Of a stretch of DNA of 64,000 bases, positions 33,319-43,849 are shown in pieces. The DNA lies in NCBI GenBank assembly GCA_949128115.1, contig OX421966.1:36969042-37033041 (forward strand), read 5' to 3'. The notes under the pieces are model-generated. The model was given only the letters and a program-made list of their open reading frames with translations, made no database searches and was not told the origin of the DNA. The first letter of the stretch is position 1; each line of letters starts with the position of its first letter. This DNA is from Anaspis maculata (taxonomy: Eukaryota; Arthropoda; Insecta; Coleoptera; Scraptiidae). A program made the translations under genes and the position numbers.

Positions 33319-36300
33319 ATGCCTGTATCCTTTTCTCACCTCTCAACTACTACCGAATCAACTTTCATTGTACAGTGGAACATAAATGGACTTTTCAACA
33401 ACCTGACTGACCTTAACACAGTAATATCAAACAAGACTCCCCAAATTGTGTGCATACAGGAGACAAACTTCAAAAATAACCAAAATTACACAATGAGGGG
33501 CTACTCAACCTTTTTCAAAAACCGACCGGATGCTGTAAGAGCGAGCGGAGGAGTTGCTACATTTGTCAAAAACACATATAACGCCTCAGAAATCCCTCTT
33601 ACCACTGACTTGGAAGCAGTCGCAATATCGATCGAATACTACACTAGAACAATTTCAATATGTAATCTCTACATCCCTCCAAACAGACACGTCGATAATC
33701 AAGAATTACTCGACCTCGCCAGACAGCTACCTTCACCACGCATCATCCTAGGTGATATAAACTCTCATAATATAATATGGGGGTCCGAAACCAGTGATCG
33801 AAGAGGGCTAACTTTAGAGAGATTCATAGATACAGAAAACTTGTTTCTCTTGAATGATGGTTCCGGAACGAGATTTAACGCGTTTAATGGAAACATCTCT
33901 TCGTTGGACATCACCCTGTGCGACCCATCTTTGGCACCCAACCTTACCTAGGAAACAGACAACGTCCTACACGGTAGCGACCACTTCACTATCTACGTGA
34001 GTGACACAAACAGACAACCAACCTCTATGCGCAGTACTCCAAAATGGAGATTGGACAAGGCTAACTGGGAGCTTTTTGCGGGAATTGTAGATTACAAACT
34101 CCGCGTTCTACAACCAGAAATAACAGAAAATGCGATCAGGGCCCTTACAACTTTTACTAACATCCTGAATGAAGCTGCAGACTGGGCAATTGGAAAAACG
34201 TCAGCAAATCATAGACAACGCTTAGTTCCATGGTGGAATAGCGAGTGCGAGGAAGCTACCAAAGCCAAGAAAAAAGCTTTCAACAAACTGAAGCGACATA
34301 ATAACCTCGAAAACCTACTTGAATTTAAAAGATGCCGAGCAAAAGCGCGGTTAACGCTGCGACGCAGTAAAAAACAATCTTGGGAAGAATACGTGTCAAC
34401 CTTACGAAGCAATACACCCCCCTCAGAAATATCCAGAAAGGGCAGATCAACCGCGGATAACCTTGTGGTCCTTCAATCGGAAATCCTGGAATCTTTCACT
34501 AATCGGCAAAGTGTCTTGGCAGTCTTCTTTGATTTGGAGAAGGCCTACGACATGACGTGGAGATATCATATAATAGAAACACTTAAAAACTGGGGAGTCG
34601 AGGGTAGAATGCTGCACTTCGTCATAGGTTTCTTAAACAATAGAACGTTCAGAGTTAAAACAAATGGCACTCTCTCCCAAGAAAAACATCTAGAAAATGG
34701 CACACCACAAGGAGCCATCCTGAGTGTTACTCTATTCCTAGCAGCCATAAATGAATGCATTAAAAAACTGAAACTCCCAGTGAAAGCGTTGCTATATGCA
34801 GACGATCTAGTGATTTACATTAAAGGAAAGAACCTGCGCACTTTGCAAAACTTGATGCAAGAAGCAGTATCGTCGATGGAGGAATGGGCAAATGGTCTGG
34901 GTTATAAGTTCTCAACCAATAAGACGAGAAGTGTGCTGTTTTCTAAAAAGCCATCTTTAGTGTCTCCTACACTGAAAATTTATGACAACTATATCACCAG
35001 CACTGATTGTATAAAATTTCTTGGCATGGTTTTCGATAGCAAACTAACGTGGAAGCAGCACCTTAAACAGCTGAAAAAGGACTGTCACAGAGGTCTTGGA
35101 CTTCTAAAAACTCTGGCAAGTCTCTCCTGGGGTGCTGACAGTGTAGTGCTTACACGAATATACAAAAGCGTAGTCCGACCTAAGATAGACTACGGTTCCT
35201 TTATCTACAATTCTGCCAACAACACCTTGCTGAAGATGATAGACTCCGTTCACAGCACTGCTCTTCGCATATGCTGTGGCGCTTTTCGAACTAGCCCAGT
35301 CCACAGTATACTCAGCATTACTGGGGAACCACCGCTCTCAAACAGAAGAAAGAAACTGGCCCTGTCGTATGCAGCGCGAATATCAGAGAATCCCAGAAAC
35401 CCGGCGCATCGCTGCACTTTCTCCAACCGATTTTCAACATCATACAGGAACATAAACTCAAATAATAAGCCGTTCTACGAACAAATCAACACCATTTTAA
35501 GAGAACAGGGCATCAATTTCCCTAAAAGTATGCCCAAACCGATAGCAATAAATCCCCCGTGGACTTTCCAACCCCCAGAAACAATCCTGGACCTTACAAA
35601 ATATCCAAAAACCGAGTACCCATCCGAAATCATCCAGCTGCAGTTTAAATCAATTTGTTCCGAATTCGAAAATTCACTCGTGATTTACACCGACGCGTCA
35701 AAAAGTGAAAGTAGTGGTGTCGGCTGCTCGGTAATTGTGATGGACCAATCGAAGATTTTTAAACTACCGAAAGAGACCAGTGTTTTTAATGCCGAACTAT
35801 ATGCCATTCTGCAAGCTCTAAAAAATGCAGCCAGCGTTTCGGGTGTCCCCGAAGCCGGAAGTGTCCTTCCGGGTCCGGGGACACCTGCCATCGCCCATAG
35901 TACCATCGCCCGTAACATGGTGGTCTGTTCAGACTCGAAGACTGCAGTCCAGGCCATATCTCAAGTATATTCCTCCAACTACATAGTGCAGAACATCCAA
36001 AAAGAAATCATGAACTTGAGAGCCGGCGGTAAACAAGTCACGCTGTTTTGGGTGCCTTCCCACGTTGGCATCTTGGGCAACGATATCGCGGACCACGCAG
36101 CTCTCCAAGCCACCTCATCTTCCAACTCCACACAAGAAGAATCCATGTTACACTGTGACATCAAGAAACACCTGAAAACATTGGTACGTACCAGCCCTAT
36201 GGAGTCAGCAGTGGTCAACGCTATCCACGAAGCTCAATGAGGTGAAGCCCAATACCGAAGCTTGGTTTCCAACTACAAACCGAAAAGAGCAAGTTGCAAT

Positions 36301-36553
36301 CACACGGCTGAGGATAGGTCACACAAACCTAACACACAAATTTATCATCACCAGAAGCCCTCCTCCCACATGTGATACATGCAACGAGCGGCTCTCTGTT
36401 CATCATCTACTGTTAACTTGTAAAAAGTATCAAAAGACAAGGGAGGACATACTGAACAGCGATAACATTAGCGAGATACTCGGAAACTCCAAAGATAGAG
36501 AAAAGGCCCTCATCAGATTCCTCACCACCACAAATTTACTCAATGTCATATAA
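33319..36553 (+). pseudogene. LINE ORF2, endonuclease-RT-RNase H, inactivated
   Basis: The start at 33319 leads into an AP-type endonuclease (IVQWNINGLFNN, ICIQETNF-like, LGDINSHN, SLDITLCD). TAG at 33949-33951 cuts the frame just before the expected SDH motif, which is still readable as LHGSDHFTIY. The second part (33997-36240) joins SNTPPSEIS directly to GRSTADNL, so the region before RT motif A is deleted in frame. FFDLEKAYD, GTPQGAILS and YADDLVIY remain. RNase H keeps its acids in YTDASK, FNAEL, CSDSK and GNDIAD. A frame shift near 36235 separates the terminal zinc motif (CDTCNERLSVHHLLLTC, ending 36553). Three independent lesions. Confidence 0.85.
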
Positions 36554-36638
36554 ATTGCTATTATATTGTACCATATTGCTAATAGCCCAAGAGGCTGAAG
36601 CAAGTTTCTTTTTTTAAATAAAAAAAAAAAGTTGAAAT

Positions 36639-37930
36639 CTGAAAATTAACTTTTTGTCATAACTTCCAGATAGGCCGATTAATTTTGCTGAAACGTGGTT
36701 CAGGAAATACTGATTAACACACTTATTGTTTGGTTGGATGCATATTTTGAAATTTCCTTTCTAAAGCTACCATTTCTTCACTTTCTCGGGAGGTCGGCAA
36801 TGGGTCACTTCCCGACCTCCTACTAGGTATGTAATGAATCAATTACCATAGTGGTTGTGAGTAAACATAATTACGCATACAGCTGTAGAACGCGAGGGGT
36901 GTGAAGTAAATTTGTAAGATCATACCTATAACCTACTTCTTATCACACTTTCCATAAATTAATGGAAATTTTAAAAAATTTCAAAACTCAACTTTGGAAG
37001 CCTCTATCTCCGTTATAAACCGTTTCCGATATTATTTTTTAAAGATATATATTTAGTTCACTTATTTTTTGATGCTCTACACTACACTACACTACCTCCT
37101 GAAATATTGAAAAAAAAAGTGTAACACCCTGTATATACTTATACAGTATACTATATACTTACAGGTAACCCAGAATAGAGTGGACAAATGTCTACAAAAT
37201 CAATAGCCTTTACCTATTTGGCAAAGCAACTCGCTCCGCTTGCTAACTTGGTTGGTTTGTCAAGTCTGGATAAAATCCATCGTTTGTATCCATCGTTTCT
37301 TTTTGCTCAAAAGTTTTTTTTCGAGGCTTTTTTAGAGCTTTTATAATTTAGTACAATTATTCACCTACAATCGGTTCTCGATTCATCTCATACGATTTTT
37401 TTTCATAGAATCAAACTATTCATTGCGATTCAGCTCGACTAACAGTAATCGATTCACTGACAACATTTGGACATCCCCAGTTTAGGTACACAGAAATGTT
37501 GAGAATGATAAATAGGTTTCTATTTTGAGACTAACATGCCGGCGCACACCGGCAGCAAATACCTGTAATAATGGAAGTTTGTATATTCGATGGTAGAGGT
37601 CGCCCCATTAGTTAGACAACACAGCAGCGGCGACCGATTGAAGAAATTAAATAATCATTTTCTGATTGCAAATGATACTTTCGTAAGTTCGAATTCATCG
37701 ATCATATCAAATTTTTATTTATGATGAAATCTGAAGTACTTGAAACACGATGCAAACGGTAAAAGAATACTGACATAACAGTTAAAAGCGAGCCTCACAA
37801 CACATTCCCTTCTTCCATTCTTTGGGACGCCACTGGTCGCCCAGTAAAACGTTACACATACAATCGTTACACCAAGAGCGTTACACATCATCCTCGCATC
37901 AACTGAATTGACCCTCATCCAAAGAGTCCT
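36639..37930. other. Intergenic, unassigned
   Basis: No gene recognised. There is a short TACAC tandem (ACACTACACTACACTAC) at about 37079-37096 followed by AACACCCTGTATA, an isolated transposon-end motif. The segment 37600-37930 may include the 3' end of the Ty3/gypsy fragment on the - strand, but I could not identify an LTR. Confidence 0.4.
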
Positions 37931-38520
37931 TCATCTGTGGTTGTTGTGATCTAAGCGAGCGATAAGAAGTTTTACTTCAAAAAAGAACACGAAAGAACGC
38001 AGTTCATAGTCGCTTAGGTGGGCGCGAGGGTGGGCGGGTCTGCGGCGCGCACTCGGAAGCGGCGCTCGCTCCCCTTCAGGGGGTAACCCGGGAATCTTGG
38101 GTTCCTCGTTCGCACTACTTGTGCACTGGCCACTGACACTCGCCCTGTGGGCCGTTTTGTTTTCAAGTGACTCTTCGCGGAAACTCCCGAACTCGGCGTT
38201 TTCGCGCACATTCTCTTCGAAATCTTCTTCGTCGTTGTCGCTGATGTCATCATCTTCTTCTTCTGACAGGCGATATATCTTCAGCTGGCTTATGGTTGCT
38301 GTGCTGCTGTATCTTCGCTGTCCGTCGAGATTTGTCACTCGGTAAGTGTCGCTTGGTAACACTTCGGTGAAAACGACGTCTCCTTCGTGGTATTTCACAC
38401 CTTTGAATTTCGTTTTGTCATATCGCGTTTTGTATGACTTTTGTTGTCGTCGGATTTCTCCTCGAATCTGTTCTTTTGATCTCTTCTGCTGGTGTCCAGC
38501 ATTCTTGCTCTTTTTCCACC
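37931..38520 (-). pseudogene. Ty3/gypsy integrase C-terminal fragment
   Basis: On the - strand the sequence reads KSYKTRYDKTKFKG, then GDVVFTEVLPSDTYRVTNLD and RRYSSTATISQLKIYRL. This is the characteristic C-terminal integrase region of gypsy-type polyproteins: a basic helix followed by a small beta-barrel. A Glu/Asp-rich tail follows (EEEDDDISDNDEEDFEE), ending at 37931. Upstream it runs into a stop near 38525, with no integrase core. The gag-protease fragment at 48655-50141 has the same orientation and could derive from the same insertion, but about 10 kb of other repeats lie between. Confidence 0.7.
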
Positions 38521-38551
38521 ATTAACTTTGACTCTTCCAACAGGTAGTCCC

Positions 38552-38850
38552 TCACACTCTTGTTTTCTTCGCTTGTTCGTTCCTCCTCTTTTTCTCCTTC
38601 CTCACACCATGAACTTCTAGTTGTTCAATTCGTTCCTCCTGTTTGGTTACCCGTTCTCTCAATTTTTGATTTGCCGCCTTCAGAGCCTCTATTTGCTTCA
38701 AATTGCTTCCCAACTTTTCCACTATCCTTTCCTCCATGATCTGCGTCCGAGTCTGCGTCATACCGTTTTCCGCATCATCTTTCAATTCTTGACCATCCGC
38801 AATCGGCGCTCTTGCTATTTCTACGCTGGTGTTTTCCGGTAACTCGATTT
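38552..38850 (-). other. Coiled-coil coding remnant next to the minisatellite
   Basis: A - strand frame reads a charged helix (MEERIVEKLGSNLKQIEAL, KLRERVTKQEERIEQLE) ending in a basic tail and a stop at 38552. Upstream the frame continues into the stop-free minisatellite, so the apparent 229-codon ORF is partly an artefact. Its source is not recognised; a retrotransposon gag or a captured gene exon are both possible. Confidence 0.35.
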
Positions 38851-38892
38851 GCTGCTTCGAATGGTTCGTAACCGGTACTGTGGGCCGTGACC

Positions 38893-39124
38893 GGACAATT
38901 CGTCGCGTGGACAATTCGTCGCGTGGACAATTCGTCGCGTGGACAATTCGTCGCGGACAATTTGTCGCGGACAATTCGTCGCACGGACAATTCGTCGCGC
39001 GGACAATTCGCCGTACGGACAATTCGTCGCACGGACAATTTGTCGCGCGGACAATTCGTCGCACGGCAATTTCGTCGCACGGACAATTCGTCGCGGACAG
39101 TTCGTCGCACGGACAATTCGTCGC
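38893..39124. repeat. Minisatellite array, left, unit GGACAATTCGTCGCRY
   Basis: About 15 tandem copies of a 16-bp unit (14-bp variants lack the RY dinucleotide) fill 232 bp. The array is stop-free in all six frames, which explains the many overlapping ORFs here. An array of the same unit in inverse orientation and of the same length lies at 41590-41821. Confidence 0.85.
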
Positions 39125-39179
39125 AAATTTTTTTTTGCCTTTTGCCTTGGTTTTACTAACCTGTTTTGTGTTTTCTCTT

Positions 39180-41560
39180 GCTTTTAGAGTTATAATGAGC
39201 CCCTTATACCTTACTGTATTATTCAAAACCCTTTTGGGCACCCTTGTTTTTTCAATGTCTTTGAACCTCTAGTGAGTCCCCTTGCATTACTCCGCGCACT
39301 TCTATTAGTACACGGAGCTTCCGGAACTCTGATTCGGAACCCATCGAGCCCCTTGCGTCCGCAAGTGTTGTTTGAAGACCTAATTAGCCCTTCAGGTTTT
39401 TTCATGACTACCAGAATCCCATCAAGCCCTATGTTGCGTTCTTGTGCTATCCAGACCTCCATTGGGCCTCCTTGTATTTTTAGTGCAGTTTAAAGCCGGC
39501 GAGCCCCTTGCATCTCTCAGTGACTTTCGTAGCAGTAAGCACCTCTGTGTTTCCAGGTCATATTCGGAGTCCTATTTTGGAGTTTCATTATATTTTTTCT
39601 GAGCTCTGCTGAGCCCCCTTACATTTTTTCGTGACTTTCGGAGCACTATAGTAAGCCCCTTGTGCCTTCATGTGGTGTTCGGAGCCTTGTCGGGCTCCTT
39701 ACGCCCTTAATGGTAATTTTGAGCCCTAATGACCCTTCTTATGTTTTTCATAGCTTTTAGAATTTCAGAAACCCCCATTTGGCAAACTTGTGTTATCAAG
39801 AGCCCCACTGGACCCCAGTGTGATTTGAAGCCCTGCTATGCCCCCTTGTATTTCCTGTGACTTCTGGAGCAGCAATAAGGAGCGTTGTGCCATCATGTAA
39901 TATTCGGAGCCCTACCGGGCCCCTTTGTTTCTTAAAATGTAATCAAAGCTCTGATAAGCCCCAGAGCTGATAGGCTTTCAGAGAAAACACGTACCAATGA
40001 GCCTATTTTATTATACAGATCTCCAGTAGTGTCTTCAACTTCGATTGAAGCTCTGTTGGGCCCCCTTTTATTTTTCCGAGGCTTCCGGAGCACTAGTGAA
40101 CCCCTTGTGCCTTCATGTGATATTCAGCCTCCTATCGGGCCCCCTTGCGTCCTCAAGTGCCGTTATGTGTTTCATAGCTTTCAGAATTCCATTGAGCCCT
40201 CTTTCATAATTTTCTCTGTTATCCAGAGCTTCATTGGGCCCCTTCTTGTGTCTTCAATGTAATTTGAAGACCTGCTGGGTCCCCTTGTATTTTCTGTTAC
40301 TTTCGGAGCACTAAGCACCCTTGTGCCTCACGACATTCGGAGCCCTATCGGTCGGAGCATTAGTAAGTCTCTTGTGTCTTTATATAATATTCCGACCCTT
40401 GTTGCTCCCCCCTCCTGTGTCTGCAAGTGTAGTTTTAATTAGCTTCGTCATGTTTCTTCATGGCTTTCAGGGTATCAGTAGATAAGCCCAGAAGTAACCC
40501 TCTTTTGCCTTCTTTTGTTGAACTTGGACGTCCGTCGGGCTCCATTGTGTCGTCTATATCATTTGAAATCCTGCTAGGTTCCCTAGCATTTCTCCGTGGG
40601 CTATAGAGCTCCATCGGGCCCCCCTTGTGCCCTAATGTATCGTTTGGAGCCCTGATGAGCCTCCTTATGCTTTTCGTAGCTTCCAGGATTTCAGTGAGCC
40701 CCCTTGTTACCCTAGTTGCCCTCCAAGGGCCCCCTTGTCTCTTCAACGTCTCTTAAAACCCTGCTGAGCCCCATAGAATTTTCTTGTGACTTACGGAGCT
40801 CTATCGGGCCCCCTTGTGTCCTCATGTATCGTTTGGAGCCCTGATAAAACCCTTCATTCTTTGCGTAGCCTCCAGAATTCCAGTGAGCTCCCTTGTGCCT
40901 TTTGGCGCTGTTAGAGGCCTTAGTGATCCTTCGTGGGCCCCCATTGTTTCTTCAACGTCTTTTGAGACCCCGCTGAGCCCCCTCACTTTTTTCTGTGTCT
41001 TTTGGAGCAATAGTGAGTTCCTTGTGCTTCCATGTGATATTCGAAGCCCTATCGGCCTCCTTGTGTCCGAAAGGGTAGTTTGGAGCCCCAATCAGCTCCC
41101 TTATGTTTTTTCACAGCCAGCGATCTGAATTCAAGCAAACTTCATTGGACCCCCTTATTTCTTCAACGTGTTTTGAAGCCCTGCTGACATCGCATGACAT
41201 TTCTTTTGACTTTTGGTGCATGATTAGGCACCTTGTGTTTTCATGTGATGTTCGGAGCCCTATCAAGCCCCCTTGTGTCCTCAAGTGTGGTTTAGGGCCT
41301 TAATTATCCCACTTATGGTTTTTCTTGACTCTCAGTACTACAGAGTACTACAGTGAGCCCCGAGGTGAGCCCCCTCTTGCCTTGTTTTGTTATAGAGAGC
41401 TCTATTAGGCCCCCTTTCCCCCTTATGTTCTCAATATAGTTTGTTTTGTTGTTGTGTTGTATACTTTGTTTTTTTCCGTGGCTTCGAAGCTCTATCGGGC
41501 TCCCTTTTCTCCTTATGTGTAGTTTGGAGCCCTGATGAGCCCCTATGTGTTACTTGTCCG
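39180..41560. repeat. Higher-order tandem repeat, six roughly 40-bp subunits
   Basis: A degenerate unit of about 40 bp with core GGGCCCCCTTGT or GAGCCCCCTTGT is repeated throughout. Subunits follow a fixed order by their endings: GTGACTTTCGGAG, CATGTGATATTCGGAG, CAAGTGTAGTTTGGAG, CATAGCTTTCAGAAT, a variable one, and CAACGTNTTTTGAAG. The cycle of about 235 bp recurs about ten times, with local losses. The unit length is not a stable multiple of three and no long ORF follows it, so it is not protein-coding. It sits between the two inverted minisatellites. Confidence 0.75.
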
Positions 41561-41589
41561 GCCACGCATCGAGAAGTGTCGTTCTTTTT

Positions 41590-41821
41590 GCGACGAATTG
41601 TCTGTGCGACGAATTGTCCGTGCGACGAATTGTCCGCGACGAATTGTCCGTGCGACGAATTGTCCGCGCGACGAATTGTCCGTGCGACGAATTGTCCGCG
41701 CGACGAATTGTCCGTGCGACGAATTGTCCGTGCGACGAATTGTCCGTGCGGCGAATTGTCCGTGCGACGAATTGTCCGCGACGAATTGCCCGCGACAAAT
41801 TGTCCGTGCGACGAATTGTCC
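41590..41821. repeat. Minisatellite array, right, inverse of the left array
   Basis: About 15 copies of the reverse complement (GCGACGAATTGTCCRY), 232 bp in all. The order of variant units is not an exact mirror of the left array, so the two have diverged or been homogenised separately. Together they look like terminal inverted repeats made of tandem units. Confidence 0.85.
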
Positions 41822-42119
41822 TAGAACCACTGTGGGCAAACCCTTTTTCCCTAAATTAATTGATTAGCTGTAACACTATGATCGACCCTACGTTGTGTTT
41901 TAATTTTTTCGTGCCGTAGATTTCTAATTACCTTTTGCCTAAGTTATTTAAATCAATTACTAACTTCCCAAATTCTTTCCCAGTCATACCCTAGTACCCC
42001 TGTCATGCGAGTAACCTCAGTTCTTTTTCTTTGGAAGAGGATGATTGAAATAAATGTTGGAAAATAAACAAAGTCATTTAACCACACTTCACCTTTATTA
42101 CAAGTTGTAGAACCTTTAT
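41822..42119. other. Spacer, nothing recognised
   Basis: AT-rich DNA between the minisatellite block and the 42120-42772 element. No gene recognised. Confidence 0.4.
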
Positions 42120-42772
42120 CCTTAAGTGCGATTTATAACTCGATTTTAATTTTAGTCGCAATTTTAATCGGAATTTTAGTCGGATCGATCGTAAGCATAT
42201 TCCTCTTGTCAATTTATAACTCGATCGCAACGATCGCATCGGTCGGAAGCAAGGCGTGATGGAGGGAGAAAACCTAGGGTGCAGTGCAGTGGCGTAACTA
42301 GCCCATTTGAACAGGCAGACCAAGAAGGCGCCGCAAGTGAACATTTTTCGGGAAAATCAGCATAATCAATGTATGTTCGTGTGAATTGTAAACGTTGAAA
42401 AGGCGCCGTTGCGGACAAATATTTGTACAGGTGGGTGCGGGTACCCGGCTGACCTCCCCCTAGTTGCACCACTGAACCTCTGCACAAAGTCCCCAGAAAA
42501 TCCCCTAACCTAACGTTGCTGATCAAGAAGACTACTGTGTTCATTTTCGCTAATCTTGATATAATCTTGATTTTCATTGGTCGATCGTAAGGATCGGATC
42601 GTGAAAGTTGGATGTTGGCCAACTTCTTGAAATCCTTGAAATCGTTACGATTGCGTCTTGCGATTAAAATCGAGTTATAAAAGGTATAGAGGAAATCGTA
42701 TCTTTGAACTTCGTTAAAATTGCGATTAAAATTGCAACTAAAATTAAAATCGAGTTATAAATCGCACTTTAC
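42120..42772. mobile_element. Non-autonomous TIR element with 8-bp target duplication
   Basis: AAGTGCGATTTATAACTCG near the left end is matched exactly in inverse at the right, followed by imperfect inverse matches of AATTTTAATCG-type sequence for about 100 bp. ACCTTTAT flanks both ends (42112-42119 and 42773-42780). An 8-bp duplication points to hAT-type integration, although the terminal bases are not the usual CAGNG. No transposase is present. Confidence 0.55.
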
Positions 42773-42780
42773 ACCTTTAT

Positions 42781-43246
42781 TCAATACAATACGTTCAATA
42801 AATTTATATCCGGCTGGTGCTGTAGTTTGAGCTTACAGACTTATACAGCAGCTCTATTTCACGTTGGGTTATCTAACTTCACTCAAATCTGCAATCAGGT
42901 GTACAATTTAACGCGGTGAGCCTGTAATTAGTTGACCTTCAAAAATGATGTTGCTTGTTTCTGTCTTGAAGCGTTTTCGAAGCAACACTGAATTTTCTGG
43001 GCATTGTACTAAGAGGTTTTCTTCGGTATGGAACGCTAGCTTTTTAATGCTCATAAACACCTTGTCGTGCGAAAAGGGTTAAATCTTTATTCTATGGGAA
43101 TGATATAACACGTGAGATTGTCGCCCAGATTTGATTTGCATAAATACTGCTAGTGTTTTGTCTCAAGCTAATAAAGTCTACAATATCATACTCTGTAGGA
43201 AGCTAGATCTCTTCGAAAGGGTTACTGAGGTTTTCACCATTTAGTA
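42781..43246. other. Intergenic, nothing recognised
   Basis: No gene or repeat recognised in this stretch. Confidence 0.4.
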
Positions 43247-43627
43247 AGGAAGACGGACGCGGTTTTAGTACCGCTATCGAGTTATGTGTAGAGACTATCA
43301 TCTATGTATCGAAAAAATATGTGCAACCATGGAATGACAATCCCGCCTAAGTAAATCCTGCCGGAAATGCAATTGATTGAATAATTTAAAAATTGTAAAA
43401 TACAACCTCCAAAATTCTTGTTAACAAATGTCAGTCACATTGTTGATGGCACACGACAATCACCCCCTTCACGCGCCCCTGCCAGAAACTCATCTATAAT
43501 TGCATTTCCGGCAGGATTTACTTAGGCAGGATTGCCATTCCATGGTTGCACATATTTTCTCGATACATAGATGATAGTCTCAAAACATAACTCGATCGGG
43601 GTACTAAACATGCGTCCGTCTCCCGGA
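43247..43627. mobile_element. Inverted-repeat element (about 380 bp)
   Basis: The left arm (GACGGACGC, ATCATCTATGTATCGA, ATGTGCAACCATGGAATG, AAATCCTGCCGGAAATGCAAT) is matched in inverse at 43498-43627. Arms are about 130 bp with few mismatches and a spacer of about 110 bp. Non-coding, MITE-like. Confidence 0.7.
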
Positions 43628-43849
43628 CTAATTGTTCTGGTGTCTTGAAGGTGGCTGAAAACAATGTATATCAATCAATCAATATTTTATTTGTTCCGTA
43701 CATTGATACCTTTAATGTGTAGAACGTGTCACAATACAATAAATTAATAAGATAAATAAAATATGACAAAATATAAACAAAATAAAACACAGTTAAAATA
43801 TGTACAAGGATGAAAATATAGATAAAAGCAAATATTGGTGTCAGAACCA

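Larger units (their letters stand above)
31685..36626 (+). mobile_element. Non-LTR retrotransposon (Jockey/I-type superfamily) with 12-bp target duplication
   Basis: A 4.9-kb element bounded by the direct repeat AAAAGTTGAAAT (31673-31684 and 36627-36638). It ends in an A-run containing AATAAA. Order: a 5' UTR of about 370 bp, ORF1 with a zinc knuckle, and ORF2 with endonuclease, reverse transcriptase, RNase H and a C-terminal Cys/His motif. ORF2 carries a stop, an internal deletion and a frame shift, so this copy is dead. RNase H after the RT puts it with the I/Loa/related clades of the Jockey superfamily; the exact clade needs a tree. Confidence 0.85.

Noticed and set aside
38775..39272. Overlapping ORFs on both strands as proteins
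   Set aside because: They are produced by a 16-bp repeat that has no stop in any frame.
38893..41821. CRISPR-like array
   Set aside because: The repeats are directly adjacent with no spacers of constant length, and the DNA is clearly eukaryotic.
41435..41867. Overlapping ORFs on both strands as proteins
   Set aside because: Same reason: read-through of the inverse minisatellite array.
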